NCBI RefSeq assembly: GCF_030815125.1
Contig: NZ_JAUSWH010000002.1
Coordinates: 451,819 to 515,818 of the forward strand
Reading direction: 5' to 3'
DNA length: 64,000 bases
Source: Allorhizobium paknamense
GTDB lineage: Bacteria > Pseudomonadota > Alphaproteobacteria > Rhizobiales > Rhizobiaceae
The notes below the pieces were generated by a model. That model saw only the letters and a program-made list of their open reading frames with translations. It had not been told where the DNA came from and did no database searches. The translations under genes and the position numbers were made by a program. Shown here piece after piece: positions 9,744 through 18,658 of the stretch. Position 1 is the first letter of the stretch; every line of letters begins with the position of its first letter.

Positions 9744-10095
9744 GATCTGCCTCGACCTTTACCCTGTCGCCGGAGCTGCGCAGCGCGCAGCCCAGGCGAA
9801 TCCCTCGCTCATTAGTGGATTCAAATTCAACCGGAACAAGTTAATCTTCCGCTAAAGTAAGCGTTTATTTTTAGAAATTACTTACGTAGAGGGCTGGTGA
9901 GGGGAAAGTGTCCGCGGAGATGAGGCTAGAGCATTTCCAGGAAAAGTGGTAACCGGTTTTCCGTCCGGAAATGCGTAGAAACAAAGAGTTAGAGCGTTTC
10001 AATGTTTCCGTGAAACAATGAAACGCTCTATTGTGGAATACATGCAGAAGGACGCCGTGTCGGCGGCATTTTCAGCCTTTTCGGGATCAGTGGTA
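9744..10095. other. Intergenic region with a composite repeat
   Basis: 352 bp between the receptor start and the DUF2189 gene end. It contains the receptor promoter region (AT-rich 9820-9890) and a composite repeat A + A' (9931-10030). Nothing else seen. Confidence 0.6.
9931..10030 (+). repeat. Composite RIME-like element: module A then palindrome A'
   Basis: Module A spans 9931-9974 (GCATTTCC...GGAAATGC, 44 bp), then a short link GTAGAAACAAAG, then palindrome A' 9990-10030 with ends TAGAGCGTTTCA and TGAAACGCTCTA and an inner TGTTTC/GAAACA pair. This two-palindrome layout resembles the RIME1 elements known from rhizobia (from memory). The same pair in inverted order is at 51975-52076. Confidence 0.8.
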
Positions 10096-10884
10096 TCAGC
10101 CCTGCTGCACGGCCTGGCGATAGAGATGCCAGGTGGCGTGGCCCATCACCGGCAGCGCCAGGAACAGGCCGAGAAAGGCGGGTAGCATGGCGAGTATTGC
10201 AGCCAGCGCGATGGTGGCGCCGAAGATGAAGGCTGGCAGCTTGTTTTCCGCCACGAAGCGCAGGCTGGTCATCATGGCGGTGATGAAATCCATGTCCCGG
10301 TCGAGCAGCAGCGGCATGGCCAGCACGGTAACGCTGAAAAGAAGGCCGGCGATGACGCCGCCGACGAGGGTGCCGACGGCCAGAAAGGCCATTCCCTGCG
10401 GCGCGCCGATCACCAGCGCCAGGAAGCCGGCGAGCGAGGCTGGAATGTGCGAACCGAGAAACAGCACCATTAAAAGTCGCACCTGATAGATCCAGATCCA
10501 GAAAATGAACAGCACCACAAAGGCCATCCAGGACAATTGCCGTTCCCGCTGGCGAAAAACCTGTGCCAGCACGGCGCGCCAGCTGATCTCCTCGCCCATC
10601 TCATGACGGCGGCTGATCTCATAAAGGCCGACCGCGACGAAGGGACCGATGAGCGGAAAACCGATGGCGACAGGAATGATCAGCCACGGCATGTGCAGCA
10701 GCAGCAGACCGTAGACGATGAACAATCCGCCCAGCCCGTAAATGCCGCCAAAGAACAGGCCATAGGCCGGATAAAGCCTGAAATCCCTGTACCCCAGCTG
10801 AAAAGCTCGCCACACATCCGAGGCCTTGAGCTTTCTGAGAGTGATCACCTCGGATGTGGAACTGCCTGCTGCCTGATCGCCCAT
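10096..10884 (-). CDS. DUF2189 family integral membrane protein
   Basis: 262 residues from MGDQAAGSSTSEV, chosen because GGGAGG lies just upstream. After a short soluble N-terminus (ITLRKLKASDVWRAFQLGYRDF) come about six hydrophobic segments, the last two near 205-250. The pattern AFQLGYRDF and FPLIGPFVAVGLYEISRR fits DUF2189, a family of inner-membrane proteins without assigned function. No catalytic residues evident. A longer frame exists but adds a low-complexity start without a ribosome-binding site. Confidence 0.82.
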   Translation of the reverse strand: MGDQAAGSSTSEVITLRKLKASDVWRAFQLGYRDFRLYPAYGLFFGGIYGLGGLFIVYGLLLLHMPWLIIPVAIGFPLIGPFVAVGLYEISRRHEMGEEISWRAVLAQVFRQRERQLSWMAFVVLFIFWIWIYQVRLLMVLFLGSHIPASLAGFLALVIGAPQGMAFLAVGTLVGGVIAGLLFSVTVLAMPLLLDRDMDFITAMMTSLRFVAENKLPAFIFGATIALAAILAMLPAFLGLFLALPVMGHATWHLYRQAVQQG

Positions 10885-11053
10885 CTTTCCCTCCCAAGAA
10901 ACCTGGATGACGACATGTTTCACGGATGAGCTTGAACAACTGGTCGGGATTCGTCCTTGATAATCGTCATCTTCACCGGATGGTTGCAATTATTTCTAGC
11001 AAAATGCCATGCCGCATGCTCGCCAGGGGCGCCTGTTGGCGCTATGATCGGCC

Positions 11054-11206
11054 ATGAACGCAATTCTGACATCCAGGCGCTTAAGTTTTGGCTTCCTGCT
11101 CCTTCTGGCGGTGGCTGTCAGTGCCGCGGGCTTTCTCGGCTGGATCTTTTACGGCGCGGATATGATCCTGACGCTTGCCGCTAACGGCCTTTCCAACTGC
11201 TTTTGA
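11054..11206 (+). CDS. Predicted 50-residue small membrane protein
   Basis: A small frame: MNAILTSRRLSFGF, then one hydrophobic span (LLLLAVAVSAAGFLGWIFYG) and a short tail ADMILTLAANGLSNCF. One membrane segment with positive residues before it predicts N-in topology. It sits 122 bases before the SCO1-type gene on the same strand. Ribosome-binding site is weak. I do not recognise the family; a conserved short protein of rhizobia is possible but not demonstrated. Confidence 0.5.
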   Translation: MNAILTSRRLSFGFLLLLAVAVSAAGFLGWIFYGADMILTLAANGLSNCF

Positions 11207-11328
11207 GCCGACATGCATCGTGATGGCCTGCGTCCATCTGCTGCAGCGGCTTGCCCTGACATGCAATTGATTTGTGCTTGCCGCTGCTTATCCTGTAGGC
11301 GGCAGGAAACGGAATGTGAGACGGTGAC

Positions 11329-11928
11329 ATGAAAAAGGTGCGGATCGTATTGTGGGTTCTGGCCATCGCGGCGGCGGGCGTGCTTGGCTATCTCACCCTC
11401 GAGATAGGACGCTCCAGCCAGCAGATCTCCGAGGCGCCTTTTGGCGTGCCGTTTCAACTGGTCGATCAGCACGGCCAGCCGATTACCGAGCAGGCCCTGC
11501 GCGGCAAGCCCACGGCGCTGTTTTTCGGCTTTACCCATTGCCCTGAAGTCTGCCCCACCACGCTGTTCGAGCTGGATGGCTGGCTGGGCAAGGTCGATCC
11601 CGATGGCAAGAAGCTGAACGCCTATTTCGTGACTGTCGATCCCGAGCGCGACACGCCGGATATTCTCAACCAGTATGTCTCAAACGTTTCGAAGCGCATC
11701 ACCGCCATTGGTGGTGCGCCCGACAAGGTCATGGACATGGTCAAGGGCTTCCGCGTCTATGCCAAGAAGGTACCGGTGGACGAGAAGAACCCCAATGGCG
11801 ATTACACCATGGATCATACCGCCTCCGTCTTCCTGCTGGATGGCGAGGGCCGCTTCAAGGGCACCATTGCTTACGGCGAAAATCCGGATGTGGCGGTGAA
11901 GAAGCTGGAAAATCTGGCCAAGGGTTGA
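11329..11928 (+). CDS. SCO1/SenC family copper chaperone
   Basis: 199 residues. An N-terminal membrane anchor (about 5-24) holds a thioredoxin-like domain in the periplasm. The copper site is visible: FTHCPEVCP with Cys71 and Cys75, and the distal histidine in TMDHTASVF. SCO proteins deliver copper to, or reduce, the CuA site of cytochrome c oxidase subunit II. Other family marks are YFVTVDPERDTP and GVPFQLVDQHGQP. Length is typical. No oxidase genes are in the window, so the target is inferred from family only. Confidence 0.92.
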   Translation: MKKVRIVLWVLAIAAAGVLGYLTLEIGRSSQQISEAPFGVPFQLVDQHGQPITEQALRGKPTALFFGFTHCPEVCPTTLFELDGWLGKVDPDGKKLNAYFVTVDPERDTPDILNQYVSNVSKRITAIGGAPDKVMDMVKGFRVYAKKVPVDEKNPNGDYTMDHTASVFLLDGEGRFKGTIAYGENPDVAVKKLENLAKG

Positions 11929-12005
11929 TACCGCCGCTGCTCTGTTGCATTGGCGTGTGAGCCGGTGTAGCGGAAACCTGTTTTTTCCGAAGGAATGATG
12001 CGTCC

Positions 12006-12878
12006 GTGAGCGAAATCCGTCTTTTTGTCACCACCACCGAAGTGGATGCCAACCACATCCTCGATCTGATGAGCTTTGCCTTCGGCGAAGAGGATCTGGC
12101 CATTGCCACGACGGAAATCGATGAAAAGCGGGATATCTGGCAGGCGTCCGTTTATTTAATGGCCGATCAGGAAGCTGAGGTCGAAGAGCGGATGACCGCG
12201 CTTCTGGCCGAAGAATACCCACATCTGCCGCTTGAGCGCGAAGTCATTCCCGATATCGACTGGATCGCCAAATCGCTGGAAGGGCTGACGCCGGTCAGGG
12301 CAGGGCGCTTCATGGTGCATGGCTCGCATGATCGTGACAAGGTTCGCCCGCATGACCTTGCTATCGAAATCGATGCCGGCCAAGCTTTCGGCACAGGCCA
12401 TCACGGCACCACGGCCGGATGCCTGGAAATGATAGACAGCCTGCTCAAGGTGCGCAAGCCGCGCAACGCGCTGGATCTGGGCACGGGTAGCGGTGTTCTG
12501 GCGATTGCCGTGCGCAAATTGGCGCCAGTGCCGGTGCTGGCCACCGATATCGATCCGATTGCCGTGCGCGTGGCGGAAGAAAACGCCATCCGCAACGGCG
12601 TGCCGCACGGCATTGAGTTTCGCACCGCGCCGGGCTTTCACTCCACGGCCTTTCGGGAATTCGGGCCTTTCGAGCTGATCATCGCCAATATTCTGGCGAG
12701 ACCGCTGATGAAGATGGCGCCGCAACTGGTGCACAACCTTGCGCCGGGTGGCTCCGTCATCCTGTCCGGGATTCTCGCTTCGCAGCGCTGGAAGGTGATT
12801 GCCGCCTATAAGGGGGCGGGCGTTCGGCATGTGCGCACGCTCTGGCGCAATGGCTGGGTCACGATCCATCTTCAATGA
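12006..12878 (+). CDS. prmA: Ribosomal protein L11 methyltransferase
   Basis: 290 residues starting at a GTG. PrmA methylates ribosomal protein L11 at several amino groups using S-adenosylmethionine. The N-terminal substrate-recognition part is followed by the class I methyltransferase fold: GQAFGTGHHGTT (family signature), ALDLGTGSGVLAIA (SAM motif I), VLATDIDPIAVRVAEENA (motif II) and ELIIANILARPL (motif IV, the NILA variant). The C-terminus GWVTIHLQ is close to that of rhizobial PrmA. Start codon choice: the GTG gives the conserved MSEIRLFV. Confidence 0.94.
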   Translation: MSEIRLFVTTTEVDANHILDLMSFAFGEEDLAIATTEIDEKRDIWQASVYLMADQEAEVEERMTALLAEEYPHLPLEREVIPDIDWIAKSLEGLTPVRAGRFMVHGSHDRDKVRPHDLAIEIDAGQAFGTGHHGTTAGCLEMIDSLLKVRKPRNALDLGTGSGVLAIAVRKLAPVPVLATDIDPIAVRVAEENAIRNGVPHGIEFRTAPGFHSTAFREFGPFELIIANILARPLMKMAPQLVHNLAPGGSVILSGILASQRWKVIAAYKGAGVRHVRTLWRNGWVTIHLQ

Positions 12879-12947
12879 GAGATTATTGCTGCGACGCAGC
12901 AGTGCAGCGTCAGCATGGCTACTTATGCCGCAGCCATAAAAAGCAAA

Positions 12948-12970
12948 AGGCGGCACCGCCGTTGCCGCCT
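12948..12970 (-). terminator. Hairpin terminator, minus direction
   Basis: Perfect 8-bp stem AGGCGGCA / TGCCGCCT with 7-base loop. Read on the minus strand it is followed by TTTTGCTTTTT, so it would end transcripts coming from the small minus-strand frame at 13063-13227; it may also end prmA. Confidence 0.6.
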
Positions 12971-13062
12971 CTGCCTTGATCAGGTCGCCCTGATCACCCG
13001 CGAGCCGTGGGAGGTCGGCTCAAGCGGGCTCGAAAATGTCTCTGGGAAAATGTCCGGAAGGC

Positions 13063-13227
13063 TCAGAGAGCCATCATGACGCCGTTGTTGCGCACGGTGC
13101 CGGGGCGGGTGGACGAAGCCAGAATATCCCGGGACAGCGAGGAGGCGCCAGCAAGACCGATGCGGCCAATCTGACGGCCGAGCGACGGGGCGCGGGTCGG
13201 TTCAGTGGTGCGGATCTGGCTGGTCAT
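13063..13227 (-). CDS. Possible 54-residue small protein
   Basis: A minus-strand frame from MTSQIRTTEPTRAPSLG through IGRIGLAGASSLSRDI to NNGVMMAL. It is basic, without a membrane segment or cysteine. Support: clean start and stop, codon usage with G/C third bases like the neighbours, and a good intrinsic terminator 93 bases downstream on the same strand. Against: weak ribosome-binding site and no recognised family. It lies in the gap between prmA and the aminopeptidase gene, on the opposite strand. Confidence 0.42.
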   Translation of the reverse strand: MTSQIRTTEPTRAPSLGRQIGRIGLAGASSLSRDILASSTRPGTVRNNGVMMAL

Positions 13228-13544
13228 TGTCTGTCTCACGGGTTCGATGTGTTTCGTTGCGGCGCTTCTAACCTTTCATGTCGTTTTTGGGCAGAGGGAA
13301 ATGCGGTATGGGAGCTATGCGTCCAGTGCAGGGATTTATCCCGGTCCTTCACCAATCTGGACAAAAAAACGTCACAAAGCGCCCAGGCTTGGCTGTTTGA
13401 TGGTAGCGAGCCGGGAGGAGCGTCCGCAAATACGCGCTGTCATTCGCGGGACAGGCTGGTATATCTGTGAGTGGGAAATGTCCTTCCGGGAAGCGATCTT
13501 GCCTTTCCCCGACATCCATCATGCCAATCAGCCAGAGCGGAATC

Positions 13545-15386
13545 ATGTTTCAATCCTTCGATGTCACCTCCACCCCGCAATTCGGCCGCGAGCGCGTTAC
13601 AGCGCTTCGTAGCCGTTTCCAGCCCCTCGGCATTGACGGGTTTCTTCTGCCGCGTGCCGATGAATACCAGGGAGAATATGTCCCGGCGTCTGCTGAGCGC
13701 ATTTCCTGGCTGACAGGCTTTACCGGCTCTGCCGGTGAGGTGCTGGTGACGGCCAGCGAGGCGGTGGTGTTCGTGGATGGCCGCTATGTCACGCAGGTGC
13801 GCCAGCAGGTGGATCTTTCGGTGTTCACCCCCGGCGATCTGATCGGTGAGCCGCCCGCGAAATGGATCGTTGCCCATCTGCCCAAGGGCTTTCGTCTGGG
13901 CATCGATCCGTGGATGCACACCAGCGCCCAAGTGAGCCGGTTGGAAAAGGCGCTGAAGGAGATCGATGGCAAGCTGGTGCTGGTGCCGGAAAATCCGCTG
14001 GATGCGGTATGGACCGACCGCCCCGCCGAGCCGCTGGGGCCGGTTTCGATCCAGCCCGTTTCCGCCGCCGGGATCGAGGCGAAGGAGAAGATCGCGACTA
14101 TTGCCGAGGATCTGAAGGCGCGCGATCTGGCCGCCGTGTTGATCACTGACCCCTCTTCGGTGGCGTGGATTTTCAATATTCGCGGGCAGGACGTGCCGCA
14201 CACGCCGCATCCGCTGTCGCGCGCCATTATCCATGCCGATGGCCGGGCCGATCTCTTTCTCGATGGCCGAAAGATTTCCGGCGAGGTGGCGGATTATCTC
14301 AAGACGATTGCGACTATCCGCGAGCCCGGTGCGTTTACCGGCATTCTTGGCGGGCTTGCCGCCGAGGGCCTGCGCATTCTGGTTGATCCCGATCTGGCGC
14401 CTGCGGCACTTTCGTTGTTGATTGTTGCCCGTGGCGGGCGGCTGGTCGATGGCAATGATCCCGCCAAGCTTGGTCGTGCGGTCAAGAACAAGGTGGAGCT
14501 TTCCGGCTCGGCAAGTGCGCATGTGCAGGACGGCGTTGCCGTGGTGGAATTCTTAAGCTGGCTTGATGCGCAGCCTGCGGGCAGCCTGACGGAAATTGCC
14601 GCGACCAAAGCACTGGAGGCGGCGCGAGAACGGGTGGGCACGCGCCTGCAAAACCCGCTCAAGGACATTTCCTTCGATACCATTGCCGGTGCCGGTGAAC
14701 ATGCCGCCATCATGCATTACCGGGTCACCACCGAAAGCGACCGCGCCATCCATGATGGCGAAATGTTCCTGATCGATTCGGGCGCGCAATATGTGACCGG
14801 CACCACCGATATTACCCGCACGGTCGCCATCGGCACGGTGCCGGAGGAGCAGCGGCGCTTCTTCACCCTGGCGCTGAAGGGCATGATCGCTATCAGCACC
14901 GCCCGCTTTCCCAAGGGGACGCGTGGCTGCGATCTCGATCCGCTGGCACGGATTGCGCTCTGGAAGGCAGGGGCGGATTTTGCCCACGGCACCGGCCACG
15001 GCGTCGGCTCCTATCTTTCGGTGCATGAAGGGCCGCAGCGGATTTCCCGCGTGTCCACGCAGGAATTGCTGCCGGGCATGATCCTCTCCAACGAGCCGGG
15101 CTATTACCGCCCCGGCCATTTCGGCATCCGGATCGAAAATCTGATTTATGTCCGCGATCTTGAGCCCGTGGAGGGCGGCGATCAGGACATGATGAGCTTC
15201 GAAACGCTGACCTTCGTGCCGATCGACCGCAAGCTGATCGCAGATGACCTGCTGACCCGCGAGGAACTGCGCTGGCTGGATGATTATCATGCCCGCACCC
15301 GCGATCTGCTGATGCCGTTGATGGAGGATGATGCCGCCCGGCAATGGCTGATCGCCGCGACGGAACCGCTGGCGAAACTGGCCTGA
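13545..15386 (+). CDS. Aminopeptidase P family (M24) Xaa-Pro metallopeptidase
   Basis: 613 residues from MFQSFDVTS. Removes an N-terminal residue that precedes proline. Three-domain layout of the long aminopeptidase P class: two creatinase-type N-terminal domains (roughly 1-160 and 160-310), the M24 pita-bread catalytic domain (about 320-540), and a C-terminal extension. The five metal ligands are in place: Asp in MFLIDSGAQY, Asp in TGTTDITRT, His in GTGHGVGSYL, Glu in LSNEPGYY, and Glu in IRIENLIY. Usual length for this class. Upstream in-frame Met codons add unconserved residues, so the internal start is preferred. Confidence 0.92.
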   Translation: MFQSFDVTSTPQFGRERVTALRSRFQPLGIDGFLLPRADEYQGEYVPASAERISWLTGFTGSAGEVLVTASEAVVFVDGRYVTQVRQQVDLSVFTPGDLIGEPPAKWIVAHLPKGFRLGIDPWMHTSAQVSRLEKALKEIDGKLVLVPENPLDAVWTDRPAEPLGPVSIQPVSAAGIEAKEKIATIAEDLKARDLAAVLITDPSSVAWIFNIRGQDVPHTPHPLSRAIIHADGRADLFLDGRKISGEVADYLKTIATIREPGAFTGILGGLAAEGLRILVDPDLAPAALSLLIVARGGRLVDGNDPAKLGRAVKNKVELSGSASAHVQDGVAVVEFLSWLDAQPAGSLTEIAATKALEAARERVGTRLQNPLKDISFDTIAGAGEHAAIMHYRVTTESDRAIHDGEMFLIDSGAQYVTGTTDITRTVAIGTVPEEQRRFFTLALKGMIAISTARFPKGTRGCDLDPLARIALWKAGADFAHGTGHGVGSYLSVHEGPQRISRVSTQELLPGMILSNEPGYYRPGHFGIRIENLIYVRDLEPVEGGDQDMMSFETLTFVPIDRKLIADDLLTREELRWLDDYHARTRDLLMPLMEDDAARQWLIAATEPLAKLA

Positions 15387-15405
15387 GAGCGGTGGGCCAA
15401 AATGG

Positions 15406-15711
15406 TTAAAAAGGCGCGTGGCGGATCACTATCGCCGCGCCCCAACCCATCAGCAGCATGGGAATGATGGAAAAGCGCAGGCCTGCGGCAAGGCCGATGA
15501 GCATCGCGATTTTCACATCCATGCCGCCCATGAAAAAGGCGGGCGCAACCAGTGTGGTCAGCACCGCTGCGGGCACGGCATTGAGTGCGGCTTCGGCCCG
15601 GGGTGGCAGGGAGCGGATGCGGCTGATCACCAGATACCCGCCCGCACGGGTAAGATAGGTGGCAATGGCCGCCGCCAGGATGATCATCACCATATGTGGA
15701 TCGAGCGTCAT
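15406..15711 (-). CDS. azlD: AzlD family membrane protein (branched-chain amino acid export, small subunit)
   Basis: 101 residues with three or four hydrophobic segments: MVMIILAAAIATYLTRAGGYL, AVPAAVLTTLVAPAFF, MLIGLAAGLRFSIIPMLLMGWGAAI. The TRxGG motif after the first segment is typical of AzlD. Works with AzlC to export branched-chain amino acids or analogues. The start overlaps the azlC stop by 4 bases (ATGA), a sign of translational coupling. Confidence 0.88.
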   Translation of the reverse strand: MTLDPHMVMIILAAAIATYLTRAGGYLVISRIRSLPPRAEAALNAVPAAVLTTLVAPAFFMGGMDVKIAMLIGLAAGLRFSIIPMLLMGWGAAIVIRHAPF

Positions 15712-16421
15712 TCTGCGGCCTCCGGCACGGCTTGCGATTGATCTTCGCGCGGCTGGACCGGCAGCAATGCGGCGGTGGCAATACCCGCCAGCGCCCCCAG
15801 GCTGACATGCCAGGGCGCGCCCACCAGCTTCATAGCGATCACCGATGCCACAGCACTGACCGCCGCGACGGGAAGAAAATTGGCCCGGCGGCGAAAACCG
15901 AGAAGGCTTCCCATGAAATAGACCGGCAGCAGCACATCGAGGCCGAGAGATTTCGGATCCCCCATCATCGCGCTGAACAGCGCGCCCAGCGTGGTAAAGC
16001 CAACCCACGGAATATAGATGGCCAGCCCGAAGCCGAAATACCAGCCGAAGGAGACAGGCCCCGTTGCCTCGCTGCGCTTCACCGTTTCGGCAAATTGCGG
16101 ATCGGTGAGCAGGAAGAAGGAGAGGGCCTTCTGCACCCCGTTCATCCGCGAAAAATGCGGGCCGATGGCGGCGGAATAGAGGATATGCCGGAAATTGACG
16201 GCAAAGACCGAGAGCACGATAAGCCATGCAGGCACGTTGTGGCCGAAAAGCTCAATGCCTACCAACTGGCTGGCGCCGGCAAAAATCGTGGCGCTGGTCA
16301 GCGTCGCTTCCGCGACCGTCTGGCCATTGGCGGCTGCCACCGCGCCGAACAGGGCAGCAAAGGGCAGGGTGGACAGGCTGATCGCCACGCTCTGCCGCGC
16401 CCCTTGAAGAAATTGCGTCAT
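15708..16421 (-). CDS. azlC: AzlC family membrane protein (branched-chain amino acid export, large subunit)
   Basis: 237 residues with about six to eight hydrophobic spans. Family marks: SLSTLPFAALFGAVAAANG, IFAGASQLVGIELFG, VFAVNFRHILYSAAIGPHF (the NxRH motif) and LLTDPQFAE. AzlC/AzlD form a two-part exporter in the inner membrane. First gene of the azlC-azlD pair; no regulator gene is adjacent. Confidence 0.9.
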   Translation of the reverse strand: MTQFLQGARQSVAISLSTLPFAALFGAVAAANGQTVAEATLTSATIFAGASQLVGIELFGHNVPAWLIVLSVFAVNFRHILYSAAIGPHFSRMNGVQKALSFFLLTDPQFAETVKRSEATGPVSFGWYFGFGLAIYIPWVGFTTLGALFSAMMGDPKSLGLDVLLPVYFMGSLLGFRRRANFLPVAAVSAVASVIAMKLVGAPWHVSLGALAGIATAALLPVQPREDQSQAVPEAAE

Positions 16422-16569
16422 AGGAAAAGTCCGCCTTTGCCTTATGAGGTACGTCAGTTCATTCGCATAAACAAACCAATTTCGCTGATGAAGCGTTCAG
16501 TTGCGTTTATGCAAGCCTGACCTGTGCCATGGCAGAGGGGTGCGGTCTTGATGAAAATGCGCGTTGGTC

Positions 16570-16717
16570 TAGGGTGTGTGGACATTCGCCCTTGAGCGGG
16601 CTGCAAACGGCAATTTCCTGCGCTTACCTAGGCTCATGTACTCAAGTACGACTTAAGCTCCGGTTCTCGAAAATCACCGTTTTCGCCACGCCCGAAGCCG
16701 AATGTCCACACACCCTA
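16570..16717 (+). mobile_element. MITE-like element B, copy 1
   Basis: A 144-bp element (16572-16715) with perfect 17-bp terminal inverted repeats GGGTGTGTGGACATTCG, flanked on both sides by TA (16570-16571 and 16716-16717). It has no reading frame of note. The second copy (52079-52223) is in the opposite orientation and nearly the same throughout. TA duplication and short inverted ends are the mark of IS630/Tc1-mariner type transposition, so this is probably a non-autonomous derivative. Its right TA is also the start of a C module. Confidence 0.78.
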
Positions 16718-16757
16718 CAGCGCCGTGCGTTTTATCAAACGTATAAAGGACGCTGTA
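16716..16757. repeat. Palindromic repeat module C
   Basis: Starts TACAGCGCCGTGCG and ends GGACGCTGTA. Very close to the copy at 895-938 (differences in the loop). Abuts element B. Confidence 0.72.
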
Positions 16758-16766
16758 CGTCTTTAG

Positions 16767-16811
16767 AGCATAATCCGACCGGAGTGAAACGAGGATCGAC
16801 AAGATTATGCT
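16767..16811. repeat. Palindromic repeat module E
   Basis: Ends AGCATAAT and ATTATGCT with conserved centre CGACCGGAGTGAAACGAGG. Copies at 53223-53267 and 58973-59017, in each case followed by module F. Confidence 0.75.
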
Positions 16812-16826
16812 TCAAAAATAAAATGT

Positions 16827-16863
16827 TAGAGCGCCGATCTGATTCAATCAGATCGGCGCTCTA
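16827..16863. repeat. Palindromic repeat module F, possible panB terminator
   Basis: A perfect 37-bp palindrome with arms of 18 bp (start TAGAGCGCCGATCTGATT). It lies 18 bases beyond the panB stop and may also end that transcript. Variants at 53285-53322 and 59033-59071. Confidence 0.7.
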
Positions 16864-16880
16864 AATCTGATGCACAATGA

Positions 16881-17705
16881 TCAGGTCTTTCGCGGCTGAA
16901 ACGTATGTTCTGGACCGGGAAAGCTGCGCTCGCGCACCTCGCGGGCATAATCTTCTGCGGCTTGCGAAATCGTGCCCGCCAGTTCGGCATAATGTTTTAC
17001 GAAGCGGGGTTTGAACTGATTGAACAGGCCCAGCATGTCGTCAGACACCAGGATCTGACCATCGCAAGCGGGCGAGGCGCCGATGCCGATGGTGGGGCAG
17101 GCGAGTTCGCCGGATATGGCGCGGGCCAGCGGCTCCACCGTTCCTTCGATGACGAGGGCGAAAGCCCCGGCATCGCCAATGGCCTTGGCGTCATGGCGGA
17201 TTTTCGTGGCTTCCGCCTCGCTATGGCCCTTGGAGCGATAGCCGCCGGAGGTGTTGACCTGTTGCGGCATCAGGCCGACATGGCCCAGCACCGGCACGCC
17301 GCGTTCGGTGAGAAAAGCCACCGTCTCCGCCATTTCCGTGCCGCCTTCCAGCTTGATGCCATCGCAGCCGGTTTCCTTCATGATGCGGGCGGCATTGCGA
17401 AAAGCCTGTTCCTTCGATTCCTGATAGGAGCCGAAGGGCATGTCCATAATGACGCAAGCCTGGCTTACGCCGCGTAAGACAGCTTGCCCATGGGCAATCA
17501 TCATCTCCATGGTGACGCTGACGGTGCTGTCCAGCCCGTAAAGCACCATGCCGAGGCTGTCGCCCACCAGCAGAAGATCGCAATGCGGATCCAGCAGCCG
17601 AGCAATCGGCGTGGTGTAGGCGGTCAGCGAGACGATCGGACGCTTACCCTTGAGGGCGGTGATGTCGGCGGGCGTGAAGCGCTTCTGGCGGGGCGGCGTG
17701 CTCAT
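16881..17705 (-). CDS. panB: 3-methyl-2-oxobutanoate hydroxymethyltransferase
   Basis: 274 residues. PanB adds a hydroxymethyl group from methylene-tetrahydrofolate to 2-oxoisovalerate to give ketopantoate, the first step of pantothenate synthesis. Family marks: [23 protein letters not shown] (metal-binding Asp), [10 protein letters not shown] (second metal-binding Asp), IKLEGG, and the catalytic glutamate in [11 protein letters not shown]. Length is typical. Its start overlaps the panC stop by 4 bases, so panC-panB is one operon with panC first. Confidence 0.96.
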   Translation of the reverse strand: MSTPPRQKRFTPADITALKGKRPIVSLTAYTTPIARLLDPHCDLLLVGDSLGMVLYGLDSTVSVTMEMMIAHGQAVLRGVSQACVIMDMPFGSYQESKEQAFRNAARIMKETGCDGIKLEGGTEMAETVAFLTERGVPVLGHVGLMPQQVNTSGGYRSKGHSEAEATKIRHDAKAIGDAGAFALVIEGTVEPLARAISGELACPTIGIGASPACDGQILVSDDMLGLFNQFKPRFVKHYAELAGTISQAAEDYAREVRERSFPGPEHTFQPRKT

Positions 17706-18571
17706 GCGGCGGCATCCTTGTTTGCGTGCAGGCGGATCACCCGGTTATCCAGAAGTTTGGTCGTGCCCAACCTAACGTAAAGCAGCAGCAGAAAGCTGCC
17801 GTCCAGCAGGTCGAGTGGCATCAGCGTGTCGGGGTGGCGCACGGCCACCACGTCGGGCTCGGCCAGCGGTTCGCGGCGAATGAAATCCCGGATCGCCTCT
17901 TCCATCGCCCCGGCATCGGTCAACCCTTGAGAAAATAGCCTTGCTGCCTCCTCCAGCGCCTTCGGCACGATCACGGCTGCCTGCCGCTCATTTGCAGAGA
18001 GATAGACATTGCGGGACGAGCAGGCGAGACCATCCGCCTCGCGCACCGTCGGCACGGCCACGACGTGCACCGGCTGGGCAAGATCCTCCACCATGCGGCG
18101 GATAATGGCGACCTGCTGATAATCCTTCTCACCGAAATAGGCCGCATCCGGCTGCACGATGTTGAACAGCTTGGTGACGACGGTCGCCACACCGGCAAAA
18201 TGGCCGGGCCTTGCCTCGCCCTCAAGCTGGTTGCCGAGCAAGGGCACATCCACCACCGTTTCCATCGGGCGCGGATACATGTCGGCAACATCTGGCGCAA
18301 AGAGAAAATCAACGCCAGCGGCGGTGAGCAGGGCGCTGTCGCGGGCCAGATCGCGCGGGTAGCGGTCGAGATCCTCGTTCTTGCCGAATTGCAGCGGATT
18401 GACGAAGATCGAGACGACGCTCACATCGTTCTCTGCCCGGGCCTTGCGCACCAGCGTCAGATGCCCTTCGTGCAGATAGCCCATGGTCGGCACGAAACCG
18501 ATATGTCTGCCTTCCCGCCGATGCGGAGCAAGCGCCTCGCGCAATGCGGCGATGGTGGTGATGGTCTGCAT
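17702..18571 (-). CDS. panC: Pantothenate synthetase
   Basis: 289 residues from [14 protein letters not shown], with GGAGG upstream. PanC joins pantoate and beta-alanine with ATP. Marks: [16 protein letters not shown] (the HIGH-type nucleotide motif), [37 protein letters not shown]. An upstream in-frame Met would add 29 residues not seen in the family. First gene of panC-panB. Confidence 0.96.
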   Translation of the reverse strand: MQTITTIAALREALAPHRREGRHIGFVPTMGYLHEGHLTLVRKARAENDVSVVSIFVNPLQFGKNEDLDRYPRDLARDSALLTAAGVDFLFAPDVADMYPRPMETVVDVPLLGNQLEGEARPGHFAGVATVVTKLFNIVQPDAAYFGEKDYQQVAIIRRMVEDLAQPVHVVAVPTVREADGLACSSRNVYLSANERQAAVIVPKALEEAARLFSQGLTDAGAMEEAIRDFIRREPLAEPDVVAVRHPDTLMPLDLLDGSFLLLLYVRLGTTKLLDNRVIRLHANKDAAA

Positions 18572-18658
18572 GTCGCGGCTTCCTCCCCGAAACTCGCCGT
18601 CGTGATAATCGGGCGGGGCCGGGAAATCAATCAGGCACTTGCCCGGGAGAAAGTGCAT

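Larger units (their letters stand above)
16422..16880. other. Intergenic region filled by repeats B, C, E and F
   Basis: 459 bp between azlC and panB. Positions 16570-16863 are repeat material: B (16570-16717), C (16716-16757), E (16767-16811), F (16827-16863). The azlC promoter should lie in 16422-16560. No gene seen. Confidence 0.65.

Noticed and set aside
8169..9815. 548-residue plus-strand frame opposite the chemoreceptor
   Set aside because: Antisense shadow, no domain.
13205..13612. 135-residue plus-strand frame with a hydrophobic start
   Set aside because: It overlaps the aminopeptidase start by 68 bases, lacks a ribosome-binding site, and loses protein-like composition after the first 30 residues.
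15406..16227. 273-residue minus-strand frame spanning azlD and part of azlC
   Set aside because: Only the last 101 residues are AzlD; the upstream part is an out-of-frame reading of azlC. The AzlD start at 15711 overlaps the azlC stop as usual.
16529..16864. 111-residue frame between azlC and panB
   Set aside because: It reads through repeats B, C, E and F; not a gene.
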